Notes: generated from the letters alone by a model not told the origin. DNA of 64,000 bases from Deinococcus sp. QL22 (GCF_023370075.1 NZ_CP097157.1:62001-126000); one strand, 5' to 3'; counted from the stretch's first letter, positions 7,262 to 15,992 are shown. Made by a program: numbers and translations.

Positions 7262-8636
7262 ACGGTCCATCGGCCGAGCACCCTCAGCGGAGTGGTGGAG
7301 CACGGGTGGACAACGTGATTGATGTGCTGTAGAACACTGGACTGACTTGGCGTCGTGCAGCAGGTAAAGTCAGTAGCCCTACGATTCCACTGGCTAGACA
7401 GAGGGTCTGTAGGTAAGTCATCGCCATCATGCAGAGCAACGCATGATGGTGGAGCCCTCGCCATGAACGCCCTTCGAAGTGGTCGAGCCCCAATTCTTCC
7501 TTGAGCTGCTGGTGCAGTTGTTCGCAGGACCACCGCGCCTTGAGGTTCCGAATGATCTCGATTTTGGTCGTTTTGGCCGGGTGGTTCGTCAGGTAATACT
7601 TGCGCTCTCCACTAGACCGGCGTTCTCCGACCACCCAAACTTCTTCCCCGGGAAGGTGTGACCCATCGTGGAGTTCCCCTCCATCTGCGACCCTGACACG
7701 CATCACTGCGAAACGAGCACGCAGCGGACCTTTCGTCCCCGTGCGCCAGGTGCGTGACACCCACTTGTAGGGTGGCAGAGCATGCAAGATCTGAGCAACG
7801 CTCTTGCGTTGCTCGTCGGGAATGGGCACCAGGAGCCGCCCCGTCTTGGACCGCCGGTCCGTCAGCAACTGAACCTGGGTGGAATACACCTTTTGTGTGC
7901 TGGGGACACCAACCGCCCAGGTCAATCCCCGAGCCGACAGCGCTCTACGGAACTCGGCACTATTTCCGTATCCAGCGTCTGCGACGACCACTTTGAACTT
8001 CACGCCTTGACGTCGAACCCGGTCGATTTCCTCTACAGCCAAGTCCTTTTTCGTCAGGAAGTTGCGGTGTTCCGCAGGAACACCGATGGCTGCACAGCGT
8101 TCTGGGTCAGCGGTCCACTCCTTCGGGAGGAACAGACGCAAAGCCAGAGGGACAGGAATATCGTTCTTGGCCAGCGTCAGTGACACCAGCACCTGGCAGT
8201 TGGCAACCTTCCCCAGCACACCGCAATACTGCCTAGCGACCCCCACACTGCAGTCGCCTTGCTTCGGGAACGCTGTGTCGTCCACGATCAACACGGCATC
8301 TGACCCCCCAACCAACCGTTGAGCTTGGCGAGCCAGAACAGCCTCCAGCTCGTCCTCCTTCCAGGGACTGACGGTCACGAAATGGTGGAGTTGTGTGTAC
8401 TGACCGGGAGCAATGTATTCCGCCAACGGTTGCAGACTCTTGCGTTCGAGCGGGGACATCAAGCCGCGCAGATACAGTGGACACCACTTGCGACGCTGAG
8501 CATGTCCTAGGACACGGTGGAAGGGACGTAGGAAGCGCCGGAGGGACAGCGAATGTTCCTGAGGAACGGTCATGCATCAGCCTGACAGGCACGCATGAAT
8601 CTCGTCTGCACGGCCAAAATGCATGTCTAAGTAGTG
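7262..8636 (-). mobile_element. IS701-family insertion sequence
   Basis: Contains a complete IS701-type transposase. The right end, read inward on the minus strand, is CACTACTTAGACATGCATTT and is bounded by CTAG, consistent with the YTAR target of the family. A matching left end is not visible near 7262, so the 3' side may be truncated or diverged. It abuts the GNAT cassette at the shared CTAG (8637-8640). Confidence 0.7.
7284..8573 (-). CDS. IS701-family DDE transposase, 429 aa
   Basis: Cuts and joins the IS DNA. Catalytic aspartates sit in LIVDDTAFPKQG (about residue 98) and VVADAGYG (about 200). The family's C-terminal block is intact: WSCEQLHQQLKEELGLDH followed by FEGRSWRGLHHH. The length fits the family (about 400-450 aa). 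The last 30 residues differ from the related copy at 16633-17538 and may be an altered tail. Confidence 0.9.
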   Translation of the reverse strand: MTVPQEHSLSLRRFLRPFHRVLGHAQRRKWCPLYLRGLMSPLERKSLQPLAEYIAPGQYTQLHHFVTVSPWKEDELEAVLARQAQRLVGGSDAVLIVDDTAFPKQGDCSVGVARQYCGVLGKVANCQVLVSLTLAKNDIPVPLALRLFLPKEWTADPERCAAIGVPAEHRNFLTKKDLAVEEIDRVRRQGVKFKVVVADAGYGNSAEFRRALSARGLTWAVGVPSTQKVYSTQVQLLTDRRSKTGRLLVPIPDEQRKSVAQILHALPPYKWVSRTWRTGTKGPLRARFAVMRVRVADGGELHDGSHLPGEEVWVVGERRSSGERKYYLTNHPAKTTKIEIIRNLKARWSCEQLHQQLKEELGLDHFEGRSWRGLHHHALLCMMAMTYLQTLCLASGIVGLLTLPAARRQVSPVFYSTSITLSTRAPPLR

Positions 8637-9241
8637 CTAGGGCGTGTCGGCTAAGGGCTGGAAGGTGGCGGGAGTGCCGATCAAAAACGCCGAGAGGATC
8701 TCAGGACGCCCGGAACGAGCAACCAGGAGGCCACCCTTATAGTGCCGCTCTGCCTGAGCTGCGTCTCCGTCTTGCTCGTCTTGAGGATTTGCCCGATGTC
8801 ACCACCCTCTACCGACAGTTGAGTCCCTCCTCACCGGAACTTTCCTCGGAGGTGGCCCAGACGACTTGGGAGGCCCTGCTGGCAGACCCCAAAATTCACG
8901 TGTCCGTCGCAGAGCGCGGCGAAATTCTGGGCACGGTGACGTTGGTCGTGGTGCCCAACCTTATGCAAGGTGCACGGCCATACGGCCTGATCGAGAATGT
9001 CGTGACACGCGAAGATGTTCGCGGACAGGGGATCGGCACTGCATTGATGACCTACGTCATGGAGATGGCACGAACACTCAACGTCTACAAAGTCATGCTG
9101 GTGACCGGGCGCCAGGCGCCAGAAGTGCATCGTTTGTACCTCAAGAGCGGGCTGAAGTCGGACGCGGTAGCCTATCGTGCTCGCTTCGACCTGTAAATGC
9201 CGTTGAATCCCGCCGCGCCATCCTTAGCCGACATGCCCGAG
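8637..9241. mobile_element. GNAT cassette with IS5-type ends
   Basis: The left end at 8637-8657 is CTAG plus GGCGTGTCGGCTAAGGG. The right end at 9221-9241 is inverted and slightly decayed (CCTTAGCCGACATGCCCGAG). It encloses one GNAT gene. The inner 490 bp are also present, inverted, at 1088-1581, so this unit or part of it has been copied. Confidence 0.6.
8748..9196 (+). CDS. GNAT-family N-acetyltransferase, copy 2
   Basis: Same protein as copy 1 through the whole conserved domain, including VRGQGIGTALMTYV (CoA-binding loop) and the final CRFDL-like end (RARFDL). The reading frame is open far upstream into unrelated sequence, so the natural start was probably lost; a TTG at 8789 (LPDVTT) would omit the first strand. 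The substrate is unknown. Near-identity of the two copies suggests recent duplication. Confidence 0.7.
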
Positions 9242-9353
9242 TGTGAACGGTGCACGAGCAGATCCAACAGGCTGACCATGAGCGTGCGCGGTTGACCGAA
9301 CAGGCGGCCCAAGAGCGAGCGGAGCAGGGACGTGCCCCGAATGCCGCCTGGAT

Positions 9354-9609
9354 TCATCCTGTGGGTCGCCAGACGAACCGCCACGCCATCCTAGGCGTTC
9401 CACATCGCCCGCCCACGCTGAGTGCGGCTGGGCGGCCAGGTTTTTGCTTCCGTCCTTCGCGGAGGGTCAGCACGGCTTCCATCTCGGCGAACGTTTCCCG
9501 ATAGACCCCGGTGCGTCGGCGGAATTGCTTGCGGTTCATCTTCAGCGTGCGTGTCAGACGGTCTCGCTCCACACTGCCAGCTTAGCCCACGACTTTCGCA
9601 AGAGGTCTA
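9354..9609 (-). mobile_element. IS5-family (second type) remnant: N-terminal transposase fragment and end
   Basis: The minus-strand frame from about 9572 reads LTRTLKMNRKQFRRRTGVYR followed by AEMEAVL and GRKQKPGRP, the N-terminal HTH region of a small IS5-like transposase. It stops making sense after GRP..LSV. The outer end at 9592-9609 (AGACCTCTTGCGAAAGT on the minus strand) is the same end found at 63715-63732, where the C-terminal half of this transposase type lies. Confidence 0.65.
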
Positions 9610-9713
9610 ATAAGGTTCTCTAGGCCGCAGGACTATTCGGTCAACGCAGTGTCCTGGGTCGCCACAACGTCAAAGTTGCATGACAACGGAAATCCAGCCG
9701 GGTAAGGTGAGCC

Positions 9714-10079
9714 ATGAAAGAATTTGTGTGGGTGATGACCACAAATTACGCGAATCTGAGAGGGCGGGCGCGGCGGCGGGAATACTGGATGTTCACGCTA
9801 GTGGTCTTCATCCTCGCCGTGGTCATTGCCCTCATCGAAGCCGCTTTGGGCCTGGCGACTGACACCACGTATGGGCCCCTCTCTGTCTTGCTGACCGTGG
9901 TGACGTTCATCCCAACCTTGGCAGTGAGCATCCGGCGCATGCATGACACCGGACGGAGTGGCTGGTGGGCCATTGTTCCGATCTTGATTCTGGTTTTGGC
10001 CTGCTTCGATAGCGAGCCGGGGACGAATCGATGGGGATCAAACCCCAAGGAAAAGAACGCCGTCCCGACAACCTCTTGA
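9714..10079 (+). CDS. DUF805 membrane protein, 121 aa
   Basis: Typical DUF805 (YhaH/YhaI) inner-membrane protein: N-terminal NLRGRARRREYWMF, transmembrane segments at about 28-50 and 60-78, the signature IRRMHDTGRSGWW and a last helix IVPILILVLAC. Length is normal. The start follows GGTAAGGTGAGCC. Function in the family is unknown; it is often near stress or envelope genes. Confidence 0.9.
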   Translation: MKEFVWVMTTNYANLRGRARRREYWMFTLVVFILAVVIALIEAALGLATDTTYGPLSVLLTVVTFIPTLAVSIRRMHDTGRSGWWAIVPILILVLACFDSEPGTNRWGSNPKEKNAVPTTS

Positions 10080-10270
10080 GAGCGACCGAAGTCTGACCTG
10101 GACTTCGACGGCAATTTAGCGTGCTGGATGGAGCCTGAGAGGGTAGAACGGATGAGACTGCTGCGAACTCAAGCCGTTATCAATAACAACGCTTCAGACG
10201 GCGTTCTGAGTCGCTCAGTTAGCTAGCTTCATCCCATGTCTGCCTCAGGTGGTGGGCCTTATGATGGTCC

Positions 10271-10804
10271 ATGCTCCCCGTCCGGCAGTCTCTTTCAGCC
10301 GAGCAAGTCGTTCCCCTGATCCTGGCAGGTCAACCCCTGAGCAACTTAAACGTGATTGGATCTGTGGTACTGATCATCAGTGATGATTACGTTCTGCCAC
10401 CGGTCAGCTTGACCAACTGTCATTTTCAGAGGTTTAACGCCTCCATCACTGGATTTAGCGGGCCCGTAACCTTCCAAGATTGTCGGTTTGACGAGGCCCG
10501 CTTCTTTGGCACGTACTTCTTGGGCGGCGCCCGGTTCATCAACTGCATCTTTACGGGTGAGGTAGATTTTAGCGCTGGGGGACATAACACTCCGCCTGCG
10601 GAAGTTGTTCTTGAGCACTGCGAATTCCGACAATACGTTGACTTTTTCGATGTGTGGTATACGGGGCCGGTCCGCATTCAGAACTGCCGTTTTCTGGGCG
10701 GCACCAATCTCCTGATCTACCTCAGCGAACCATACGGTTCGACCCTGGAGTATCCACCCCTGGTCCTCGAAAATCAGGGTGACCTTGGGCTGGAAAGGCA
10801 TTGA
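10271..10804 (+). CDS. Pentapeptide-like beta-helix protein, 177 aa
   Basis: Repeated short motifs of the form NCxF/DCRF every 20-25 residues (LTNCHFQRF, FQDCRFDEARF, FINCIFTGEVDF, LEHCEFRQYVDF, IQNCRFLGG) predict a right-handed quadrilateral beta-helix as in pentapeptide-repeat proteins. There is no signal peptide, so a cytoplasmic scaffold is likely. It stands alone between a DUF805 gene and a small membrane protein. Function unknown. Confidence 0.7.
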   Translation: MLPVRQSLSAEQVVPLILAGQPLSNLNVIGSVVLIISDDYVLPPVSLTNCHFQRFNASITGFSGPVTFQDCRFDEARFFGTYFLGGARFINCIFTGEVDFSAGGHNTPPAEVVLEHCEFRQYVDFFDVWYTGPVRIQNCRFLGGTNLLIYLSEPYGSTLEYPPLVLENQGDLGLERH

Positions 10805-10916
10805 CCGGGTTCAGACGACGCTTTCAAGGGCTGCTGCCCATGCTTTCCGCCTGTCCCACTGCCAGCTCGTGTTGCCCGACTTGGCACCTCTGGCACTGGG
10901 CGACCTGATGTGATTC

Positions 10917-11099
10917 CTACGGTTGCCAGAGATAAATGAAGCCCAATAGGAAGGCAGCCATGACGCCTGCCAGCCCGAAGACGACCGGGGTGGGGAAGGG
11001 ATAACCGAAGCGCCGCAGGACGAGGGCGAAAATGCTCCAGAACCCGAACATCAGGCCAAAAATAAGGTAGCTCAAGATCAGGAAGAGGAACATTTCCAT
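10917..11099 (-). CDS. Small membrane protein, 60 aa
   Basis: Two predicted transmembrane helices (FLFLILSYLIFGLMFGFW and VVFGLAGVMAAFLLGFIYLW) separated by a short basic loop RRFGYPFPTP. The start is preceded by a purine-rich stretch on the minus strand (GAGACTCACGGT). Conserved function unknown. Confidence 0.5.
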   Translation of the reverse strand: MEMFLFLILSYLIFGLMFGFWSIFALVLRRFGYPFPTPVVFGLAGVMAAFLLGFIYLWQP

Positions 11100-11659
11100 A
11101 CCGTGAGTCTCTTCTCCTTGTTCATGCTCCGAATGTTTGCTTCATACAGGACTGGGCGGACTGACCTCGATTGACTCCGCCTGTGGGTCTGTTGTTCACC
11201 TCCTTGATCTCAGGACAGGGGGTTCATCTGGGGTACCTGCGCTCTCCGCTCCGGTGGCGATTCGGCTGCGCCTCACCGCTATTTTTGGAAGATGTCCAGG
11301 TCAGACAAGCCGGGCGTTTATGTCGAGCTGGGCAAGCATCTAATGTGTAGGGGTAACCAGTCCTCACGCGATTTGTCTCCGAGGCTTTCTCCCAGCGGTC
11401 AGCCATCCCACGGGGTCAGGCAGGTTGCCTCGACCCTGTCCCATGCGCGAGCTTGTGCGGCGCCAGTGCGCTTTTGGGCCGCAAGAACATGGCGCACCAA
11501 GTGACCTGAGGCGGCATGCGCGTGATTTGATCAGGAGGTCATTTGGGGAGAAGTGGGGCAGGCCTTCCCACTTCACCCACCCGCCCTGGTGAGCTTTGTC
11601 ATTCGCAGTCCCTGCCTGATGAGTTCTGACCCGCCTTGAAGGTGAGTACACTGCCTGCC
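11100..11659. other. About 560 bp without a supportable gene
   Basis: Frames on both strands are short and their translations look like out-of-frame products. I see no IS end, RNA gene or strong terminator. Confidence 0.4.
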
Positions 11660-11944
11660 ATGGATGCCCACCGCTTGCGCCCCCTCGTTGAAGCGTTCGT
11701 CTGGCCTTTAATCTTCTTCAACACCTGCGATGACAACACCCTGGATCCTGATGTGGCCGTCCAACAGATGGAACAGATCGGTGCGATCCTGCAGCCCCTC
11801 GATCCAGAGCTGAAGGCCCTTGTCATGCACATTATTCACGAGATCGCTCAGGACGAAACACAACCGGACGTTCGAGCCTGTCTCCAGGAGCTTCCTGACG
11901 GGCTCGGCTGGCTGGCTGGGGATGAGCCTCTTGAGACCCCCTGA
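11660..11944 (+). CDS. Hypothetical protein, 94 aa
   Basis: A start at the ATG at 11660 (MDAHRLRPLVEAFVW) is preferred over the TTG at 11636. It is a compact, acidic, all-helical protein without a signal peptide. It is followed by a hairpin terminator at 12023-12050. No family recognised; size and acidity suit a small binding protein or immunity factor. Confidence 0.5.
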   Translation: MDAHRLRPLVEAFVWPLIFFNTCDDNTLDPDVAVQQMEQIGAILQPLDPELKALVMHIIHEIAQDETQPDVRACLQELPDGLGWLAGDEPLETP

Positions 11945-12022
11945 GAGCGCACAGTCTCGCCAGCGTTGCAGGTGGTGCAGGAGCGGAGGAGGAAGGTAGT
12001 GCATCTGTATGTGCCAAGAAAG

Positions 12023-12050
12023 AGCCCGCAGTCGATTGCGGGTCTTGCTT
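12023..12050 (+). terminator. Rho-independent-like terminator
   Basis: CCCGCA at 12024-12029 pairs with TGCGGG at 12036-12041 and is followed by TCTTGCTTTT. It lies 80 bases after the 94-aa gene on the plus strand. Confidence 0.5.
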
Positions 12051-12091
12051 TTGCGTCTGGTTGCTCTTTCAGGGAAGGTTAAGAGCGTTCG

Positions 12092-12508
12092 TCATCCTCC
12101 ACACTGAAAGGAAAGGGTTCGCCAGTCGCTTCTGCCCAGACGGACCGGAGTAAAGAGGTACTCCGGGATCTCTGCCTCCTCTGGAGACAGATCGAAGCGG
12201 CACCAGTACTCAATGGTGGGGTGATGAAGCTCAAAATCCCTCAGGAGAATCGGGCGTAGCCTATCCCGAAACATCAGATTTTCTTGGTCGTCACTGTGTA
12301 AGTGATCTTCGTACGAGTAAAGAATCAGCTCCATGACGGCGTAGCGCTCATCGTCGCTCCACAGTTCTTGCTCGTAGGCGTCTAAGAACTCCTCGATCCG
12401 CTTGCCATCAGAGACCTCAAGCGGCCAGTCTTGATGGGACGGATCATGTTTAAGGTTGAAGCGCCCGTTGATGCGAGCCTCAATCGCTGGTGTAGGGTGG
12501 CGAACCAT
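12092..12508 (-). CDS. Hypothetical immunity-like protein, 138 aa, beside an IS5-type end
   Basis: Soluble acidic protein, mostly helical (RIEEFLDAYEQELWSDDERY, then EDHLHSDDQENLMF), no signal peptide, no recognised family. The IS5-type terminal repeat lies 28 bases upstream of its ATG, the same relation seen for other cassette genes. No partner repeat is found on its 3' side. Together with the next two genes it forms a minus-strand cluster of small unknown proteins. Confidence 0.6.
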   Translation of the reverse strand: MVRHPTPAIEARINGRFNLKHDPSHQDWPLEVSDGKRIEEFLDAYEQELWSDDERYAVMELILYSYEDHLHSDDQENLMFRDRLRPILLRDFELHHPTIEYWCRFDLSPEEAEIPEYLFTPVRLGRSDWRTLSFQCGG

Positions 12509-12535
12509 GCGGGCATTCTCTCTCCGCTAGAACTG

Positions 12536-12555
12536 CCTTGGCCGACACGCCCTAG
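12536..12555 (-). repeat. IS5-type terminal repeat
   Basis: CCTTGGCCGACACGCCCTAG, the inverted form of the terminal repeat with its CTAG at 12552-12555, located just 5' of the gene 12092-12508. Confidence 0.8.
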
Positions 12556-12565
12556 CAGGACTTTG

Positions 12566-12889
12566 TCACTCTTCGACCAAAAGTGCTCCTGAGTCTGGCT
12601 GCCAAAGGAATGCGTTATAGAGCTCATGCAGTTGCTGAAGGGCGAGGGCGTCATCTTCATATGCTTGGCGGAATCGCACCATCAATCGACCTTCACCGTC
12701 GCCGAGCAGGCCCTTCAGCCAACTTCCAAACGCGAACCACTGGGTTTGCCTCTGGCAATGTCCGACGTGATATCCCTCAATGAACGCGATAATCTCGTCG
12801 TACGAGCTATGGGCCGTATACAGGTATGGACGTTCCAGAACACACTGCACGAAGTCGATTAGGCGCAGCTTGACAGGCGGATCAGTCAT
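12566..12889 (-). CDS. Hypothetical protein, 107 aa
   Basis: The start at ATG 12889 (MTDPPVKLRLIDFVQCVLER) is chosen because longer versions run into the promoter region of the next gene. Aromatic residues are frequent (SSYDEIIAFIEGYHVGH, QTQWFAFGSWLKGLL). It is probably cytosolic and resembles small immunity proteins in size and composition; no family was identified. Confidence 0.55.
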   Translation of the reverse strand: MTDPPVKLRLIDFVQCVLERPYLYTAHSSYDEIIAFIEGYHVGHCQRQTQWFAFGSWLKGLLGDGEGRLMVRFRQAYEDDALALQQLHELYNAFLWQPDSGALLVEE

Positions 12890-12914
12890 TGAAATCCATT
12901 CTGACAAAGTCCTA

Positions 12915-13229
12915 CTAAGGCCAAGGATAGATCTCTGGTGGGACATGATCATCAAAGTCCTCGTCTTCGGCAAGAGCAATTCCCGCTGCTGTGAGGTCCG
13001 CCCCGAGGGTCCAACCTAACCTCGAGAATTCATTTTCGGCAATGGTGATGTAGCCTCTTACTTCAAGTTCTCTCAGGCAAAGTACCACCGGATGAGCGTC
13101 GTACTCTTCGGACAGGCTGGTATCTAGCTCAAATGCGGGTCCATTCCTATCCCCTCTCCGCCATACCTTCACTATCCACTTCAAGTTTAATAAAGCGAGA
13201 TCGGATAGGTTCTCCAAGTCAGCACTCAT
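12915..13229 (-). CDS. Small acidic protein, 104 aa; paralogue of 25817-26125
   Basis: Soluble alpha/beta protein. It shares with the gene at 25817-26125 the blocks LENLSDLALLNLKWIVKVWR, HPVVLCLRELEVRGYITIAE and the C-terminal ALAEDEDFDDHVPPE. Such paired orphan paralogues fit an immunity or antitoxin-like role, but this is inference. It precedes the 107-aa gene on the same strand with a gap of 25 bases, so the two may be co-transcribed. Confidence 0.65.
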   Translation of the reverse strand: MSADLENLSDLALLNLKWIVKVWRRGDRNGPAFELDTSLSEEYDAHPVVLCLRELEVRGYITIAENEFSRLGWTLGADLTAAGIALAEDEDFDDHVPPEIYPWP

Positions 13230-13463
13230 AGCAATTCACCCTTCAGCTTATACCACCCAATGCGCCTCCTATTGGTACTCCGTTGACTCGCTCCAATGCC
13301 TGCTGAAACACACAGTTCTCTGCAAGTTAACTTGCCTGGCTGCCATGATGAATACAGTCTTCTCTCGTCTGCGACACTCAGTCAATGGAGTACCAGTAAT
13401 GGTAGTCCATTGACTTCTCGGAAGAAGAGGCCTTACACAGGGTTTTCGGCCATTCAGATGGTG
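13230..13463. other. Spacer between small-protein cluster and IS3 remnant
   Basis: No gene seen. It should contain the promoter of the minus-strand cluster. Confidence 0.35.
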
Positions 13464-13796
13464 GATATGCTTGCGTGCTGGACATCTTTTCGCTTGAGAG
13501 TCGACGAACTACCAATAAGCGGAATGATATCGGGTGGCGAACTCAGCCGGTGGGACATAGCCGAGACTGGAGTGCAGCCGTTCTTCGTTGTACAGCTGAC
13601 CGATGAAATGGTTGATGTGGCGCTGTGCGTCGTCGAAGTCGAGATAATCCTGTAGATCAACTTCCTCCGTTTTCAGGGTTTTGTAAAAGCTTTCCATCCG
13701 GGCGTTGTCGTAGGGATTGCCCTTTCTGGATATGCTCGGAAGCAGACCGGCCTCCCGAAGCCGATCAACGTACACGCGACTCGCGTACCCGGTGGA
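13464..13796 (-). mobile_element. IS3-family remnant: C-terminal OrfB and right end
   Basis: The minus-strand frame 13509-13796 reads YASRVYVDRLREAGLLPS, SRKGNPYDNARMESFYKTLK and LYNEERLHSSLGYVPPAEF, the third catalytic block (E in MESF) of an IS3 integrase. Everything before YAS is missing. The IS end probably lies at about 13464 (TGGATATGCTTGCGTGCTGG). Confidence 0.7.
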
Positions 13797-13919
13797 TTCA
13801 AGCGGTCATCGCAACAGCAGCGTCAAGTCCGTGTAGCGCGTGTTCAAAGCAGGGTGTATTCTGCTCCTGAACAAACTTCATCCCATGTTCGGTTGGCTTG
13901 CCGGATAGCTTCTAGCGGA

Positions 13920-14462
13920 TTAAGATATTCTATCCTGGAGTGCAAAATTAATATAGATCGTTTGTTAGATAATAATGACCTCAATGAAATAGCTAAGGCG
14001 CTTTCTGACAACACGCTATCTACTAACGATAAAAATTATGGACTCACTTCTGCGGTAGTTCAAGAAAACGTAGAATTAGTTAAACTTTTCTTAGACTATG
14101 CGGCGAACCCAAATACGCGTACAGACAACCCTTATGGCCCTCCGGCTATGTTAAAGGTTGCCGAAAGCTTAAATTACGAAATGCTGGAGTTGATTTTAGA
14201 ATATGGAGGGGATCCAAACTGCAATTTTGAGGGTGGCGCGAGACCTTTATTCGTTATTATAGAAACTTTAATCGAGAATGGTGCAGAAGGGGATACAAGG
14301 ATGTTGGAATTGTTAATAGATAGGGGTGCTGATTTGCATTATAAATGGAAGGAACTTGGCAACATAACTCCAATAGGTCTATTGACTCCTGTACAACTGA
14401 CCTCTCTAGGGATCAAAAGTGCCTCTCTAGGGGTCAAAAGTAGCCAGAAGTCGCTGGAATGA
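13920..14462 (+). CDS. Ankyrin-repeat protein, start uncertain
   Basis: Ankyrin repeats mediate protein-protein contacts. Repeats are visible as NYGLTSAVVQENVELVKLFL, NPYGPPAMLKVAESLNYEML and MLELLIDRGADLHYKW. The gene is strongly AT-rich compared with its surroundings. The frame opens at a GTG (13854) in unrelated sequence, and the natural start seems to lie near 13920-13950. Its C-terminus runs into an IS4 end remnant at 14402, so the last 20 residues (SLGIKSASLGVKSSQKSLE) are IS-encoded. This is probably a truncated immunity or effector-like gene. Confidence 0.6.
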   Translation, partial: LRYSILECKINIDRLLDNNDLNEIAKALSDNTLSTNDKNYGLTSAVVQENVELVKLFLDYAANPNTRTDNPYGPPAMLKVAESLNYEMLELILEYGGDPNCNFEGGARPLFVIIETLIENGAEGDTRMLELLIDRGADLHYKWKELGNITPIGLLTPVQLTSLGIKSASLGVKSSQKSLE

Positions 14463-14525
14463 CGGCCTAGACGTACTCTTTTTCTTGCGTCAACTCGACA
14501 GTGCGATCTGGAGGGCATCAAGGCC
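14402..14525. repeat. IS4-type end remnant, duplicated tip
   Basis: CTCTCTAGGGATCAAAAGT is immediately followed by CTCTCTAGGGGTCAAAAGT. The rest matches the first 120 bp of the IS4 element at 28052 (CCAGAAGTCGCTGGAATGAC and GGAGGGCATCAAGGCC). The right end of the element is absent. Confidence 0.8.
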
Positions 14526-14691
14526 TATCAATCGTGAAATCCTGGAACAGCATCACGCTGTAGGTAAAGTCGTGGCCGCACTATTGATGCCGGGAGAAAT
14601 TGGAGTTACCTTCAGTTCAAGGCGGCACGCTGGGACACGTCCAGCACAACACCTGACTTGATCCCATGACTCAGATTTACACCAGTATCAA

Positions 14692-15021
14692 TTAAGGGGC
14701 GATCTTGGACTTCTCGTGTAGGAGGACCTTCGATTCGACGGAGGTGCCGCCCCCTTCCAGGTATTCGCACTGGTACTCACCTCTGTACACAGTCTGACCT
14801 TGATTTCGCAGGGTGAGCTCAAACCGTTCACCTGTTTCTGTGCGTTCGAGGGTTCTATATAATTCTTGATCGTACTTGATTCTTATAATTTTTGCATTGC
14901 TCAAAGAGACTGTATCCTGACAGGCAGTCATTGTATTACTTGACGACAAGCGTTCACTTTTACAGGCAGATATGGTGTGAACTAATAAGAATAATACAAT
15001 AACTGTTTGTCTATGGTGCAT
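14692..15021 (-). CDS. Hypothetical lipoprotein, 109 aa
   Basis: Signal peptide HRQTVIVLFLLVHTISAC with a lipobox (ISAC). The mature domain is about 90 aa with a likely disulphide pair (MTACQD, EYQCEYLE) and beta-strand pattern (GERFELTLRNQGQTVYRGEY). AT-rich in its first half. Envelope location is supported; function unknown. Confidence 0.65.
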   Translation of the reverse strand: MHHRQTVIVLFLLVHTISACKSERLSSSNTMTACQDTVSLSNAKIIRIKYDQELYRTLERTETGERFELTLRNQGQTVYRGEYQCEYLEGGGTSVESKVLLHEKSKIAP

Positions 15022-15358
15022 ACACGGGTTCCTTATTTTCTTGGTTTGGTAGGTTGCTATGAGTTCGCATTAGCCCATTAATGCCTGCTCTATTTCTTAT
15101 CCGCTCCAGTGGAAGTGAAGGTTCGGAGTGGTAGAGCCCTCACCAAGAAATTGCCGAACATCGGAAGCGAGTTGAACCAACGGTTCAACTCCGGGCTGCA
15201 GGCTTGCCTCTCAGAAGTTGTGCTGTGCCGGGCCCGGAACCTTTCGTCATCTCGACTGGCCCCGAGGAGCGCTTGCTCCCTGCTTCCTTCCCTTTCTCTG
15301 TTTCCTGTGTTGAAAGGACTTTCCTGCAAAAACAACATCTTCTGTTGACCCTCAGTGA
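15022..15358. other. Non-coding stretch with a perfect hairpin
   Basis: No convincing gene. Positions 15169-15191 form a perfect palindrome, GAGTTGAACC, loop AAC, GGTTCAACTC. It is not followed by a T run and is not part of a recognisable tRNA. Confidence 0.5.
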
Positions 15359-15754
15359 TCAGAAGTTATTAGGGTAGGGAGATGGAACCAGTGAGGTACT
15401 GGCGTTGGCCGTAGCTAAGGTGGTTCCAGTAAAAATACAATTGTAGCGATTCCGGGTTTGAACTTGACCCAGATGTCGCGTCACCATGAGTCCCTCCAAC
15501 GTCCAGGCCCGTTCTCCTTGGCTGGGTCCTCTCACCACTACATTTTCCATGTCTGGGCCAGACTGCTTAATCACCTTGGACACCATCAGCTCTGCTGTTG
15601 CCTGGCAGTACCCGATGACGTCCTGCCGAGTCACAGCTCGGTGCCGATGAGCAGCCTGCGTACTGATCTGTCCTGTCCGCTCCGTACATCCGGTCATCAT
15701 AGTGACCAGACTGACTGCAAAGAGTAGGGACAGGACTACCCGTCGTTTCATCAC
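15359..15754 (-). CDS. Hypothetical lipoprotein, 131 aa
   Basis: MMKRRVVLSLLFAVSLVTMM then TGC forms a lipoprotein signal with lipidated Cys about residue 23. The mature protein has two further cysteines (VIGYCQATAEL, RYNCIFTG) and polar beta-type sequence. Likely an envelope protein. It is not related at first sight to the neighbouring 109-aa lipoprotein beyond sharing a C-terminal YxCxF-type block. Confidence 0.65.
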   Translation of the reverse strand: MMKRRVVLSLLFAVSLVTMMTGCTERTGQISTQAAHRHRAVTRQDVIGYCQATAELMVSKVIKQSGPDMENVVVRGPSQGERAWTLEGLMVTRHLGQVQTRNRYNCIFTGTTLATANASTSLVPSPYPNNF

Positions 15755-15992
15755 TTTCGAACGTGAGCAACGCTGACACGCTCTGGTGAAGACTGACCGA
15801 ACAGGATCGAGGCTGTCCCGGAGACGGTTGCCTTACGCGTTGACTTGCGATTTGCGCTCATAGCAGACCCCTGGATGTGGCTGAAGAATTCAAGATCACG
15901 GAAGTAGAGCCGTCGGAATTGTAGGAGTGAAGTGGGGGTCGCCGTTTATATGCCACAATTCGCCATAATAAACTCGGAGGAGGCACGATTAT
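15755..15992. promoter_or_regulatory. Divergent intergenic region before the SUKH gene
   Basis: Holds the upstream signals for the minus-strand lipoprotein and the plus-strand SUKH gene. A strong ribosome-binding site, GGAGGAGG, lies at about 15976-15983 before the ATG at 15993. Confidence 0.4.

Noticed and set aside
8393..8747. Extended N-terminus of the second GNAT frame
   Set aside because: It crosses the IS701 end and the cassette's terminal repeat, so it is an accidental open frame.
15169..15191. T-arm-like GGTTCAACTC as part of a tRNA
   Set aside because: No matching acceptor stem, anticodon arm or D arm could be placed in the 80 bases around it.
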